Assembly: GCA_964497135.1 (NCBI GenBank) | Contig: CAZCDO010000171.1 | Location: forward strand, 1-8,520 | Origin: CAIJXV01 sp964497135 | GTDB lineage: Bacteria; Verrucomicrobiota; Kiritimatiellia; CAIKKV01; CAIJXV01 | DNA length: 8,520 nt | Direction: 5' to 3' | In this document: piece after piece, positions 1-6,618 of the stretch | Position numbering within the stretch: position 1 is the stretch's first letter | How the letters are laid out: each line of letters starts with the position of its first letter | The notes under the pieces: model-generated | The model's database searches: none | What the model was told of the DNA's origin: nothing | The model's input: only the letters and a program-made list of their open reading frames with translations | Made by a program: the position numbers and the translations under genes

Positions 1-406
1 TCTTGTAGCCGACAAACTGGCCGTACCGGTCCTGGGGAAACGGCACCCCCAGATCAACCAAATTCAAAAAAGCCCGGGGCGACAGCGCGGCCTCGATCAG
101 CGCCAGGTCGCCATGCATCCCGCCCCCGACCCGGTAACTTTCCGCCATGGCCCGGGGCGCATCGGTGTCGGCGCCATAAAGGGACATCTTGTAATAGGTT
201 TGCTTGTCGCTCCCGGTGTTGATGGAGGTGCCCATCTGCAACCCTTCGGTGAGGATGGCCAGATCCGTGATGCCACGCCGGTGAAGTTGAACGGCGGCAT
301 TCAGTCCCGCCGCGCCACTCCCGATCACCAGGGAATGGACTTGGAAACAGGGAATTTTCAGACTGCCCCGGGGTGTAATTTTAAACGTCAAAGTGGACTT
401 TTTCAT
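1..406 (-). CDS. FAD-dependent oxidoreductase, fumarate reductase/succinate dehydrogenase flavoprotein-like (N-terminal part)
   Basis: The first 135 codons of a gene that runs off the left edge. The visible N-terminus begins MKKSTLTFKI and has a Rossmann dinucleotide-binding motif at residues 28-39 (VIGSGAAGLNAA), then a stretch around residues 60-75 (GTSINTGSDKQTYYKM) and a glycine-rich GGGMHGD near 94-100. This layout fits the FAD_binding_2 family, in which fumarate-reductase-like flavoproteins reduce or oxidise small carboxylates or sugar-derived substrates; the substrate cannot be told here. The ATG at 406 is chosen because a GAGGAG Shine-Dalgarno sequence lies about 8 bases upstream. No signal peptide is obvious. 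It follows the GH20 gene on the same strand after a 116-bp gap in which I see no convincing promoter or terminator, so co-transcription is possible. The FAD fold is secure; the exact enzyme is not. Confidence 0.8.
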   Translation of the reverse strand, partial: MKKSTLTFKITPRGSLKIPCFQVHSLVIGSGAAGLNAAVQLHRRGITDLAILTEGLQMGTSINTGSDKQTYYKMSLYGADTDAPRAMAESYRVGGGMHGDLALIEAALSPRAFLNLVDLGVPFPQDRYGQFVGYK

Positions 407-522
407 GGTGCGACTCCTCGGCTAAATCCAACAACATCAGAGATTGGACACAGTAATCTGGCTTAATCCGGCTCGCCCGACAAGTCCAAAGATTCAAAGA
501 TACCCGCCGGCTTCCAGCCAGG

Positions 523-2049
523 TCAAACCGCCCATCCTTCCAGGATCGACCCCGCTCTCCCCAGCGTTTGGGAATACCGCGCCGCCTGCACAAATCGCCC
601 GCATAACCAATCATCCGGCGCGAATCCCCACGTGGCGGCGTCACTGAGCTGACGGGTGGGATCGGTGGATCGTCCTTGATACCAGTCAGCGCTAAGTTCC
701 ACCGCCATCGCCGTATCGCGGCGGGCAATCTCCTTGAAAACGTTCTTCATTTCACTCCCGGCCCGCGTCGCTTTGACCACTTCATCCTGCCGCCAATAGA
801 GATGGGCCAGATAGGCCACCATCAGACGGAAGGCGGCAAAATCAGCGGCGTTCCGCAGAACGCGTCCCTGCAGTCGATCAATTTTTGTCAGGAGCGCCTC
901 AAATGGCGGGGCGAACACGCGATCGGATTGGATCGTCTGTTTGAGCTCTTCCTCATTCGACCATGGGGCGATAAGAGGATAAGGTTTATCCACGTGCCGC
1001 ATCGGCGTAGCATCATACAAGGTTTCGAACACTTCCGCCCACAACGAATCCCATGGGTCGCCATAGTGCTGTTCCACAAATCGCGGAAAAGCCGTTGCAC
1101 GCGCCTTGTCCTTCCCCTCCCCCAGCGCCACGGCGGAATAGGCCAGACCATCCCAAATCGATCCTTGCAGATAGGTGGTCGGCTCCCAATTGGTAACGAT
1201 CACTCCCAGAACTCGCTCATCCGAAACCGAACCATAGGCCTCAACATAGGCGTCGATGTTGCTCAATTGCGCCTTGGCGGGACGCGGGCCGCGGCCCCAG
1301 CATACCGCCGGTCCCCCGATCATCCGAAAACCTTTTTGCAACCCCAGGGTCAGTCGGGCTAATACAGGCTCTACCCGGGTATCCGCATATTGCCAGTCGT
1401 ATAAAATGATCCGGCGGTCAAGGGTATCGAGGATGGAAGGATCGTTTTGCAAGACCATGTCATCCCAGATGATCATCTCTTTGCCTAACGCCTGAACCTT
1501 GGCGTTCAAGGCGTTCAGGTAGTCGCCCCAGACCTGCGCCCGGGATCGTGTTAGCAGCAGGTTTTTGGAAAAAGCGGAACCGCCCCAACTGGTTTCATCA
1601 CAGCCCACGTGCAGATATCGCGACGGAAAAAGCACGGCGGCCTCTTCATACAGATCGCCCAGAATTTGCATCGTCTTCGGATGCAGCGGGATCAGGGCAT
1701 TCGCCCAATTAGGGCCTTCAGCGCTCTTGTCATCCAGATCGGCATGGGCGCTGGTCCGCGTGATGTAATGCGCGTGCCCGAGTGACTCGATTTCCGGAAT
1801 CAATTCCACACCCTGTTTCCGGGCATACTCCACCAGTTCGCGCACAGCTTCCGGCGTCATCGCATTCGGATGGGTGACGAGTTCGGGATGACTCTGGAAA
1901 CGCAGGGCGCACCCCTGGTCATCGGCAAGTCTGAAAATGACGGCATTCACCCGCCAGGTCGCGCAAAAGTCAATGAACCGGCGATAGTAGTCGGGCGACT
2001 CCACCAATCGCGCGGCATCGAGCATCAAGCCTCGCAAGGGTTTTGTCAT
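523..2049 (-). CDS. Glycoside hydrolase family 20-type beta-N-acetylhexosaminidase
   Basis: A 508-residue protein with a GH20-like (beta/alpha)8 barrel. GH20 enzymes remove terminal N-acetylglucosamine or N-acetylgalactosamine using the substrate acetamido group as nucleophile. The signature HVGCDE at residues 147-152 supplies the Asp151-Glu152 pair, where Glu is the acid/base and Asp orients the acetamido group. Other expected barrel pieces are RGLMLDAAR (6-14), IPEIESLGHAHY (84-95), IIWDDM (193-198) and VTNWEPT (285-291). There is no signal peptide and no N-terminal GH20b domain, so it is probably cytoplasmic and acts on imported oligosaccharides. The C-terminal 150 residues are helical with no recognised motif. 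The start is the first ATG, with only a weak GGTGA ribosome site. The inverted-repeat toxin-antitoxin unit ends just 25 bp upstream, so the gene may have lost its original leader. Family is confident; substrate is inferred. Confidence 0.85.
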   Translation of the reverse strand: MTKPLRGLMLDAARLVESPDYYRRFIDFCATWRVNAVIFRLADDQGCALRFQSHPELVTHPNAMTPEAVRELVEYARKQGVELIPEIESLGHAHYITRTSAHADLDDKSAEGPNWANALIPLHPKTMQILGDLYEEAAVLFPSRYLHVGCDETSWGGSAFSKNLLLTRSRAQVWGDYLNALNAKVQALGKEMIIWDDMVLQNDPSILDTLDRRIILYDWQYADTRVEPVLARLTLGLQKGFRMIGGPAVCWGRGPRPAKAQLSNIDAYVEAYGSVSDERVLGVIVTNWEPTTYLQGSIWDGLAYSAVALGEGKDKARATAFPRFVEQHYGDPWDSLWAEVFETLYDATPMRHVDKPYPLIAPWSNEEELKQTIQSDRVFAPPFEALLTKIDRLQGRVLRNAADFAAFRLMVAYLAHLYWRQDEVVKATRAGSEMKNVFKEIARRDTAMAVELSADWYQGRSTDPTRQLSDAATWGFAPDDWLCGRFVQAARYSQTLGRAGSILEGWAV

Positions 2050-2074
2050 CTTATTTCACCGTGATCATGAATCA

Positions 2075-2093
2075 TTAGGGACACGTTAATAGT
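2075..2093 (+). repeat. Left 19-bp terminal inverted repeat
   Basis: The sequence TTAGGGACACGTTAATAGT is the exact reverse complement of 2916-2934. It sits between the GH20 start codon at 2049 and the toxin gene. The identity stops sharply at the inner edge (CGAAAG here, AACTTA at the other end). Confidence 0.85.
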
Positions 2094-2140
2094 CGAAAGT
2101 TAACATCAGAAATAAAGCCGTCGCACCTCATTGAAGCCTC

Positions 2141-2172
2141 GGCGTCAGGGTCGAATCCCCATCCTTGACGTC
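2141..2172. other. Imperfect stem-loop downstream of the toxin gene
   Basis: Arms GGCGTCAGGG (2141-2150) and CCTTGACGTC (2163-2172) enclose a 12-base loop. Read as plus-strand RNA the stem is 10 pairs with two G-U wobbles; read as minus-strand RNA, the direction of toxin transcription, two of the pairs become A-C mismatches. It begins 8 bases past the toxin stop. No T-tract follows directly on the minus strand, so a role as rho-independent terminator is weak. Confidence 0.3.
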
Positions 2173-2180
2173 TTCTCCGG

Positions 2181-2513
2181 TCAACCGTCGTCATCGACTT
2201 TCGGGTCCGTCTCAAGTAATCCCCGATAGTCTCTTCTCGCATAAAGAATACGGATAATCGAAACATTTTTCTCGTCGATCCGGTAAAACAGGAGGTAATT
2301 CCGGCACGGGATGAACCGGTAGACCTTGAGCATGGAAATATCCGTTCGCACCTGGGCGCCGGTCCGCGGCATAGACACAAGCGTCCGGATTTTTTCAAAG
2401 ACCAGCGCGACCAGCTCCGCCGCCGCCTGCGGATTAAACAGATCGTCTGAAATGTACCGCTTGATCTCCTCCAAATCGGCAATGGCTTGCGGAGTGAAGC
2501 GGACTTTAGACAT
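2181..2513 (-). CDS. ParE/RelE-superfamily toxin
   Basis: A 110-residue type II toxin. The N-terminus MSKVRFTPQAIADLEEIKRY is the classic ParE/RelE opening strand and helix. The C-terminal core has LLFYRIDEKNVSIIRIL followed by YARRDY, matching the family's Tyr-Arg strand and conserved Arg-Asp. ParE members poison gyrase and RelE members cut mRNA on the ribosome; the sequence favours the ParE-like branch, but target choice is inference. The ATG at 2513 is preferred over an upstream ATG at 2564 because the domain begins there, and a GGGAG ribosome site lies 7 bases upstream within the end of the antitoxin gene. The start lies only 2 bp after the antitoxin stop, the expected antitoxin-toxin order with coupled translation. 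Confidence 0.88.
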   Translation of the reverse strand: MSKVRFTPQAIADLEEIKRYISDDLFNPQAAAELVALVFEKIRTLVSMPRTGAQVRTDISMLKVYRFIPCRNYLLFYRIDEKNVSIIRILYARRDYRGLLETDPKVDDDG

Positions 2514-2515
2514 GG

Positions 2516-2761
2516 CTACACTCCCAGCTTTTCCATCGCCGCACCCACGGAAACCCATCCGCATTTCCGGGCGGACGCTTCTCCCTCGGCTAAGGCCGAC
2601 ATGAGTTCCAGTTCGGTGTGCAGCCGCTCGTAAGCGCGAATGTCAACGATGGCAAAGCGCCCGTGCCCGTTCTTGGTCAAAAAGACCGGCGTGTCGCTCG
2701 TGACTTCACGTAAAACGGTGTTGTAATTTCTGAGTTCGGAAATGGGTTTTATGACCGGCAT
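2516..2761 (-). CDS. Phd/YefM-family antitoxin
   Basis: An 81-residue antitoxin beginning MPVIKPISELRNYNTVLREV. The N-terminal half has the Phd/YefM DNA-binding fold pattern (PISELRNY, then VFLTKNGHGRFAIVDIRAYERL at about 26-47). The C-terminal tail from about residue 48 is the segment expected to wrap and neutralise the toxin. Such proteins also repress their own promoter as dimers. A GAGGAGG ribosome site 5 bases upstream fixes the ATG at 2761. The reading frame stays open upstream to 3040, and a second ATG with a good ribosome site at 2941 would add 60 residues; the extension crosses the promoter and inverted repeat and looks non-coding, so the short form is chosen. Confidence 0.88.
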   Translation of the reverse strand: MPVIKPISELRNYNTVLREVTSDTPVFLTKNGHGRFAIVDIRAYERLHTELELMSALAEGEASARKCGWVSVGAAMEKLGV

Positions 2762-2785
2762 GATAACCTCCTCGGGTGTGAAAAA

Positions 2786-2815
2786 AGTGTAGTTGAATCT
2801 TTCGACGAATACAAC
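2786..2815 (-). promoter_or_regulatory. Candidate autoregulated promoter and operator of the toxin-antitoxin pair
   Basis: Reading the minus strand, TTGTAT (2814-2809) and TACACT (2791-2786) are spaced 17 bp and resemble sigma70 -35 and -10 elements, though the -35 matches only three of six bases. An imperfect 24-bp palindrome centred on TCGA, with outer arms GTTG and CAAC, occupies 2792-2815, exactly covering the spacer and the -35. This is the arrangement expected for repression by a Phd/YefM dimer. The antitoxin ATG lies 25 bases beyond the -10. Confidence 0.45.
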
Positions 2816-2915
2816 AGCAGAATCGGTCGTCTTTGGGGATGGGGACCTATTGATAATCGAAAACTGAAGCCAACTCGACGAGAAAACACTGGACTCAGTT
2901 TGTCGCGGATAAGTT

Positions 2916-2934
2916 ACTATTAACGTGTCCCTAA
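2916..2934 (-). repeat. Right 19-bp terminal inverted repeat
   Basis: Read on the minus strand it is TTAGGGACACGTTAATAGT, identical to the left repeat at 2075-2093. It begins 4 bases past the ATG at 2941-2939. Inward of it, 2860-2915 has no resemblance to the inner sequence of the left end. Confidence 0.85.
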
Positions 2935-2938
2935 CGAC

Positions 2939-2957
2939 CATGGGTGTTAAACCTCCT
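2939..2957 (-). promoter_or_regulatory. Orphan translation initiation site outside the cassette
   Basis: On the minus strand AGGAGG (2957-2952) is followed after 10 bases by ATG (2941-2939), 35 bases after the creatininase stop. No plausible protein follows: within 5 bases the frame enters the cassette's inverted repeat. The frame nonetheless stays open into the antitoxin gene. It may be the original start signal of the gene that once followed the creatininase gene, cut off by the cassette. Confidence 0.4.
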
Positions 2958-2976
2958 AATGTCTTCAGGCCAACGA

Positions 2977-3705
2977 CTAGAGTCTCATCCTGAGTTGCTT
3001 TTTCAGGTCTTCCAAGGCGAGCCGCAAGAGGGCGGCCCACAGCTGGTCACCCTTTTCTTTGGTGGCCTTTGAAGGGTAGCCCATGGAGCCGGAGGGATAC
3101 ACTTGGCGCTTGGCCTTGCCCGCCGGCCAGGGATCGTCCGGTATCGGGCAGTCCGTCGGATTCGGACCGACGAGTTCGGGCCACAGAGACAGGATCAGCG
3201 AGGTCTCGCCCTCGTCCGCGTGATACACCTTTGGGATTCCGGCCTCTTCGCACGCCTTTCTCCAGATCTCCGCCCAGTTCTCGCGGACCCAAAAAGGATA
3301 GCCGGCGGTAAAGATCCTGACACCCGGGTACCGCTCCTGCAGCGTCTCCGGGAAGCCGCGGTATACAACCTCGTTGGCCCCATGGATGGAAACGAAGATG
3401 ACCGTCGTAAACCCGGTCTTCACGAGCGAATCAACAATGTCGGTAATGATGCTCTTGAGGGTCTCCGCAGAAAAGGTAAGTGTGCCGGGATATTCCAGCC
3501 ACGCCTCGGATTGTCCAATCGGTATGCTGGGGGTCAGATAAGCGCCGAGCTCTTCGGCTGCCATTCGGGCAAACCGCTCCGCAATCAGCGTGTCGGTGTT
3601 CAAGGGGAGGTTGGTGCCGTGCTGCTCGGTTGACCCGATCGTCACGACGGCCGTCTTGACCTTCGACTCCTCGATTTCCTTCCAAGTATTTTGGCATGTC
3701 AGCAT
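2977..3705 (-). CDS. Creatininase-family metal-dependent amidohydrolase
   Basis: A 242-residue protein of the creatininase (creatinine amidohydrolase) family, binuclear-metal enzymes that open cyclic amides or cleave amide bonds; relatives include ArfB and MftE. The motif GSTEQHGTNLPLNTDT at residues 24-39 carries the likely metal ligands Glu27, His29 and Asp38. HGANE (108-112) provides His108, and HADEGETS (162-169) provides the conserved Glu167. Length is normal for the family and no signal peptide is seen, so it is cytoplasmic. The ATG at 3705 overlaps the ATPase stop as TAATG, with an AGGAG ribosome site 7 bases upstream inside the ATPase gene, so translation is probably coupled. True creatininases have NGHYEN near residue 108; here it is IHGANE, so the substrate is unlikely to be assumed creatinine. 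Confidence 0.85.
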   Translation of the reverse strand: MLTCQNTWKEIEESKVKTAVVTIGSTEQHGTNLPLNTDTLIAERFARMAAEELGAYLTPSIPIGQSEAWLEYPGTLTFSAETLKSIITDIVDSLVKTGFTTVIFVSIHGANEVVYRGFPETLQERYPGVRIFTAGYPFWVRENWAEIWRKACEEAGIPKVYHADEGETSLILSLWPELVGPNPTDCPIPDDPWPAGKAKRQVYPSGSMGYPSKATKEKGDQLWAALLRLALEDLKKQLRMRL

Positions 3706-6408
3706 TATGGCTCTCCTAAAACGGGGTGCATCGGCCGGGGGCCTCCGGGGGCGTTGTCGGTGTTGTTCCGGCTACAGAGCGCGACGAGCAGCTTGCGTGC
3801 TTCTTCAAGGAGAAGGACCGAAGACGCGACGGCGATGGCCAGGAGCCACTCGACCAGCGAAAGATCCACCGTGTCGAAAATCTCCTGTGCCGGTCCCCAG
3901 TGCACCGCAACCATCTGTAGCAGGACGACACCGGCCAGCGCCAACCACAGCTTGCCGTTGGCAAAGAATTGCCGGTTGAAGGCGCTGCCCTGCTCGGCAC
4001 GGGCATTGAAGATGTTGAAGAACTGGAAGAGCACGAAGGTGGTGAAGGCCAGGGTCATGGCCTGGGCTTCACCGGATTCCTCCAGGGCCCAGGCGTAGAG
4101 GCCGAGCGTACCGACCGCCATGGTCGCCCCGTACAACGCGATGCGCCACAGGCGCTGCACCGAGAGGATGCCGGCCTTGGCCGGGCGCGGCGGATCGCGC
4201 ATGATGCCCGGACGCGCCGGTTCGATCCCCAGGGTCATGGCCGGGGGGCCATCCATGATGATGTTGACCCAGAGAATCTGAATAGCCGTGAAAGGGGTGG
4301 CCAGGCCGAGGAAGGGCGCGCCCAGGACGGTGAGAATCGCCCCGACGTTCGTCGATAGCTGGAAGCGGACGAATTTGACGATGTTCTCGTAGATGGTGCG
4401 GCCCTCTTCCACGGCGCGCACGATCGTGGCGAAGTTGTCGTCGGTGAGTACCAGCGTGGCCGCCTCCTGGGTCACTTCAGTGCCGGTGATCCCCATGGCG
4501 ATGCCAATGTCTGCGGTTTTCAGGGCCGGGGNNNNNNNNNNCATGGCCTTTGGCCTGCAGGGCTTCGACAATGCGCATCTTGTGCTCGGGTGCGACCCGG
4601 GCAAAAACGGCGCTCTTCTCTACCAGCCCGGCGATTTCGCTCTGGCTGAGGCCGTCGAGGTCGCGGCCTTCATGGGCTTCACCCTTCAGTCCCAGTTCGC
4701 GGGCGATAGCCGCCGCCGTCACGCGGTGGTCGCCGGTGATCATCTTGACCTGAATGCCGGCGTCGTGACAGATGGCGATGGCCTCCTTCGCCTCGGCGCG
4801 AGGCGGATCGATGATGCCGACCAGGGCGTGCAGGGTCAGATTCCGCACCCAGGGCACCAGATCGCCGGCCGGATCGAAGTCAGCCGCCGGAATCGACCGA
4901 CCCGCGAGCGCCAGGACGCGCAAGGCCTGGTCGGCCAGAACCTCGTTTTCCGCAACGAAGGCCGCCCGGGTCGCGTCGTCGATCGGCAAAGCGCCGTCGT
5001 TTTTCCCGATATAAGCGGTGGTGCGTGCCAGCAGCACGTCGGGAGCCCCCTTGACACACATCAGGACCCGGTCGCCATCGTGATGGAAGGTGGCCATGTA
5101 CTTGGTGGCCGAGTCGAAGGGGATTTCGGCAATGCGGGGCCAGTGTTCAAACGCGGCATCGGGCGTCAGCCCCGCCTTTGCCGCCAGGGACAGCAAGGCC
5201 CCTTCGGTCGGGTCGCCGATCAGTGTGCCGTCCCTGATCCGGGCATCGACGCACAATGCCGCCGGGAGCAGGACCTGGTGCAGCGTTGCAGATTCCCGAC
5301 CGAGGCCTTCGATACGGCCTTCGCCTCCATAGCCTTCGCCGCTGACCGGATAACGCTGTCCGCCGTAGTAGAGAGCGCGGGCGGTCATCTGGTTGAGCGT
5401 CAGCGTGCCGGTTTTGTCGGAACAGATCACCGTCGTGCATCCCAGCGTCTCGACCGCCGCCAGTTTCTTGACGATGGCATTGCGCTTGGCCATTCGGTGC
5501 ATGCCCAAGGCCAGCGTCACCGTAACCACCGCCGGCAACCCTTCGGGAATGGCCGCCACGGCCAGGGCGATGGCCGTCATCGCCGTTGCGACCAGTTCGT
5601 CGCCGCGCATCAGGCCCAGGATGAACATCAAGCCGACGACGAGGGTGGCGATGATCGCCAGGCGCTTGCCCAGGCCATCCAGCTGGCCCTGCAAGGGGGT
5701 TTCACCTTCCGCGGTTTCGGCCAACAGGCCGGCCAGGCGGCCCATTTCAGTGCGCATCCCGGTGGCGGTCACCACCGCTTCGAGGCGCCCCCGGGTCACC
5801 ACGGTGTTCATGAACACCAGGTTGTGCCGTTCTGCCAGCACCGTCGCCTCCGCTACGACATCCGGCAGCTTTGCCACGGCCTGCGATTCGCCGGTCAACG
5901 CGGCTTCCGCGACTTCGGCGCTGTGCGCGATCAACACCCGGGCGTCCGCCGGAATGCGGTCGCCGGCTTCAAGCAGCAGGATGTCGCCGGGCACCAGATC
6001 CAACGCCTCGATCTGCTGCACCTCGCCGTCGCGACGCACGCGGGCCGTCGGCGCCAGCATGTTCTTCAGTGCGGCGAGGGCGGCTTCAGCGCGATGTTCC
6101 TGAAAAAAACCGAGAATCGCGTTGAGCAGGACGACGATACCGATGACGATGGCATCCTTGAGATCGCCAATCGCCCCCGCCAAAACCACCGCGCCGATCA
6201 GGATCAGGACCAGCAGACTTTTGAACTGATCGAGAAACTTCAACCAGGCCGGGCGAGGAATTTTTTCGGCCAGCCGGTTGGCGCCATGCTGGGCCAGACC
6301 CCGTGCGACCGCGTCGGCGCTGAGTCCGGTATGCGAGTTGCTGCCCAGTTGCTCAAGGCAGTGTTGGCTCGGATGCGCGTGCCAAGGCATAGTATTTGGT
6401 TTGATCAT
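3705..6408 (-). CDS. P2A-type calcium-transporting P-type ATPase, interrupted by an assembly gap
   Basis: A cation pump of about 908 residues, exporting Ca2+ (or possibly Mn2+) across the inner membrane with ATP. Before the gap there are 622 residues: membrane spans near 65-101 and 252-302, actuator TGES (172-175), IPEGLP in span 4 (287-292), phosphorylation site DKTGT (Asp331), nucleotide-domain KGAP (453-456), DPPR (534-537) and MITGD (556-560). After the gap 274 residues remain, beginning PALKTADIGIAMG and holding spans 5-10, with NVGAI in span 5 and WVNIIMDG in span 6. The ion ligands of site II are kept, while the site I Glu of SERCA is replaced by Ala. The ten Ns fall on the hinge motif and shift the frame, so the gene reads as two ORFs although it is probably intact. 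The ATG at 6408 has an AGGA site 8 bases upstream. The next gene overlaps its stop. Confidence 0.9.
4532..4541. other. Ten-N assembly gap inside the ATPase gene
   Basis: The flanking residues are ...LQAKGH and (A)PALKTADIG. P2A ATPases have about eleven residues between these, including the hinge GDGVND. The true missing length is therefore probably about 33 bp rather than 10, which explains why the two halves lie in different frames. Confidence 0.9.
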
Positions 6409-6501
6409 GATGTCCTACCTGAATAATGGGTGTCAGGACGATGCACCCGGTGTTGCTTCAAAGGGCGCTTGATGTCCTGATGTTCTAGGCGGGCGGGCGC
6501 A

Positions 6502-6522
6502 GAGGTCGATGGAGTCAACCTC
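6502..6522 (-). other. Leader hairpin upstream of the ATPase gene
   Basis: On the minus strand GAGGTTGA, a 5-base loop CTCCA and TCGACCTC form an 8-bp stem with one G-U wobble. It would lie near the 5' end of an mRNA started at the promoter at 6540-6568, about 94 bases before the ATPase ATG. No T-tract follows, so it is not a typical terminator. Confidence 0.35.
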
Positions 6523-6526
6523 GCTC

Positions 6527-6568
6527 TCCCGGAACTAAAAGTGTGCCGGGATAGGGGTGGAAAGTCAA
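6527..6568 (-). promoter_or_regulatory. Candidate promoter of the ATPase-creatininase operon with inverted repeat over the -10
   Basis: Minus-strand TTGACT (6568-6563) and CACACT (6545-6540) are separated by 17 bp. The -35 matches five of six consensus bases; the -10 only three of six. The inverted repeat CCGGGA/TCCCGG (6527-6532 and 6546-6551) brackets the -10 with a 13-base centre and could be an operator. The leader to the ATG at 6408 would be about 125 bases. Confidence 0.4.
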
Positions 6569-6600
6569 GTTCCAGGGAAAACGTAGTTCAAGGGAAAACG
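6568..6600 (-). repeat. Two 16-bp direct repeats, 17-bp period, abutting the -35
   Basis: On the plus strand AGTTCCAGGGAAAACG (6568-6583) and AGTTCAAGGGAAAACG (6585-6600) differ at one base and are separated by one base. On the minus strand they read toward the ATPase gene, the nearer copy sharing one base with the candidate -35. The placement fits a tandem activator-binding site, but no regulator is known here. Confidence 0.6.
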
Positions 6601-6618
6601 CCGCCCTCCTAGCGGATT

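Larger units (their letters stand above)
2075..2934. mobile_element. Inverted-repeat-bounded toxin-antitoxin cassette (candidate non-autonomous mobile unit)
   Basis: Perfect 19-bp inverted repeats at 2075-2093 and 2916-2934 enclose about 820 bp holding only the Phd/YefM-ParE pair, its promoter and about 90 bp of non-coding sequence after the toxin. No transposase is inside, so movement would need a transposase in trans. No clear target duplication flanks the unit. The unit splits what appears to have been a compact gene junction: a strong ribosome site and ATG lie just outside on the creatininase side, and the GH20 start lies 25 bp outside on the other. The repeats and gene content are seen directly; mobility is inference. 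Confidence 0.5.

Noticed and set aside
113..466. Plus-strand open frame of 117 codons near the left edge
   Set aside because: It is opposite the FAD protein, whose Rossmann motif and ribosome site are clear.
676..1362. Plus-strand open frame of 228 codons
   Set aside because: It lies wholly opposite the GH20 gene, shows no recognisable domain and has no ribosome site.
2061..2074. Possible target duplication flanking the cassette (GATCATGA at 2063-2070 versus GACCATGG at 2936-2943)
   Set aside because: Only six of eight bases match and the two are not at equal distances from the repeats, so it is not convincing.
2145..2162. T-arm-like sequence GGGTCGAATCCCC, possible tRNA fragment or attachment site
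   Set aside because: No matching anticodon, D-arm or acceptor stem is found around it, and the loop lacks the usual TT start.
2514..2564. Longer N-terminus for the toxin starting at 2564
   Set aside because: The extra 17 residues (MRMGFRGCGDG...) are in another frame of the antitoxin gene and lack family resemblance; the ATG at 2513 has a ribosome site.
4393..6426. Long plus-strand open frame of 677 codons opposite the ATPase gene
   Set aside because: It mirrors a well-supported P-type ATPase, crosses the N gap, and its product is a His/Gln/Arg/Gly-rich composition typical of the antisense frame of GC-rich genes.
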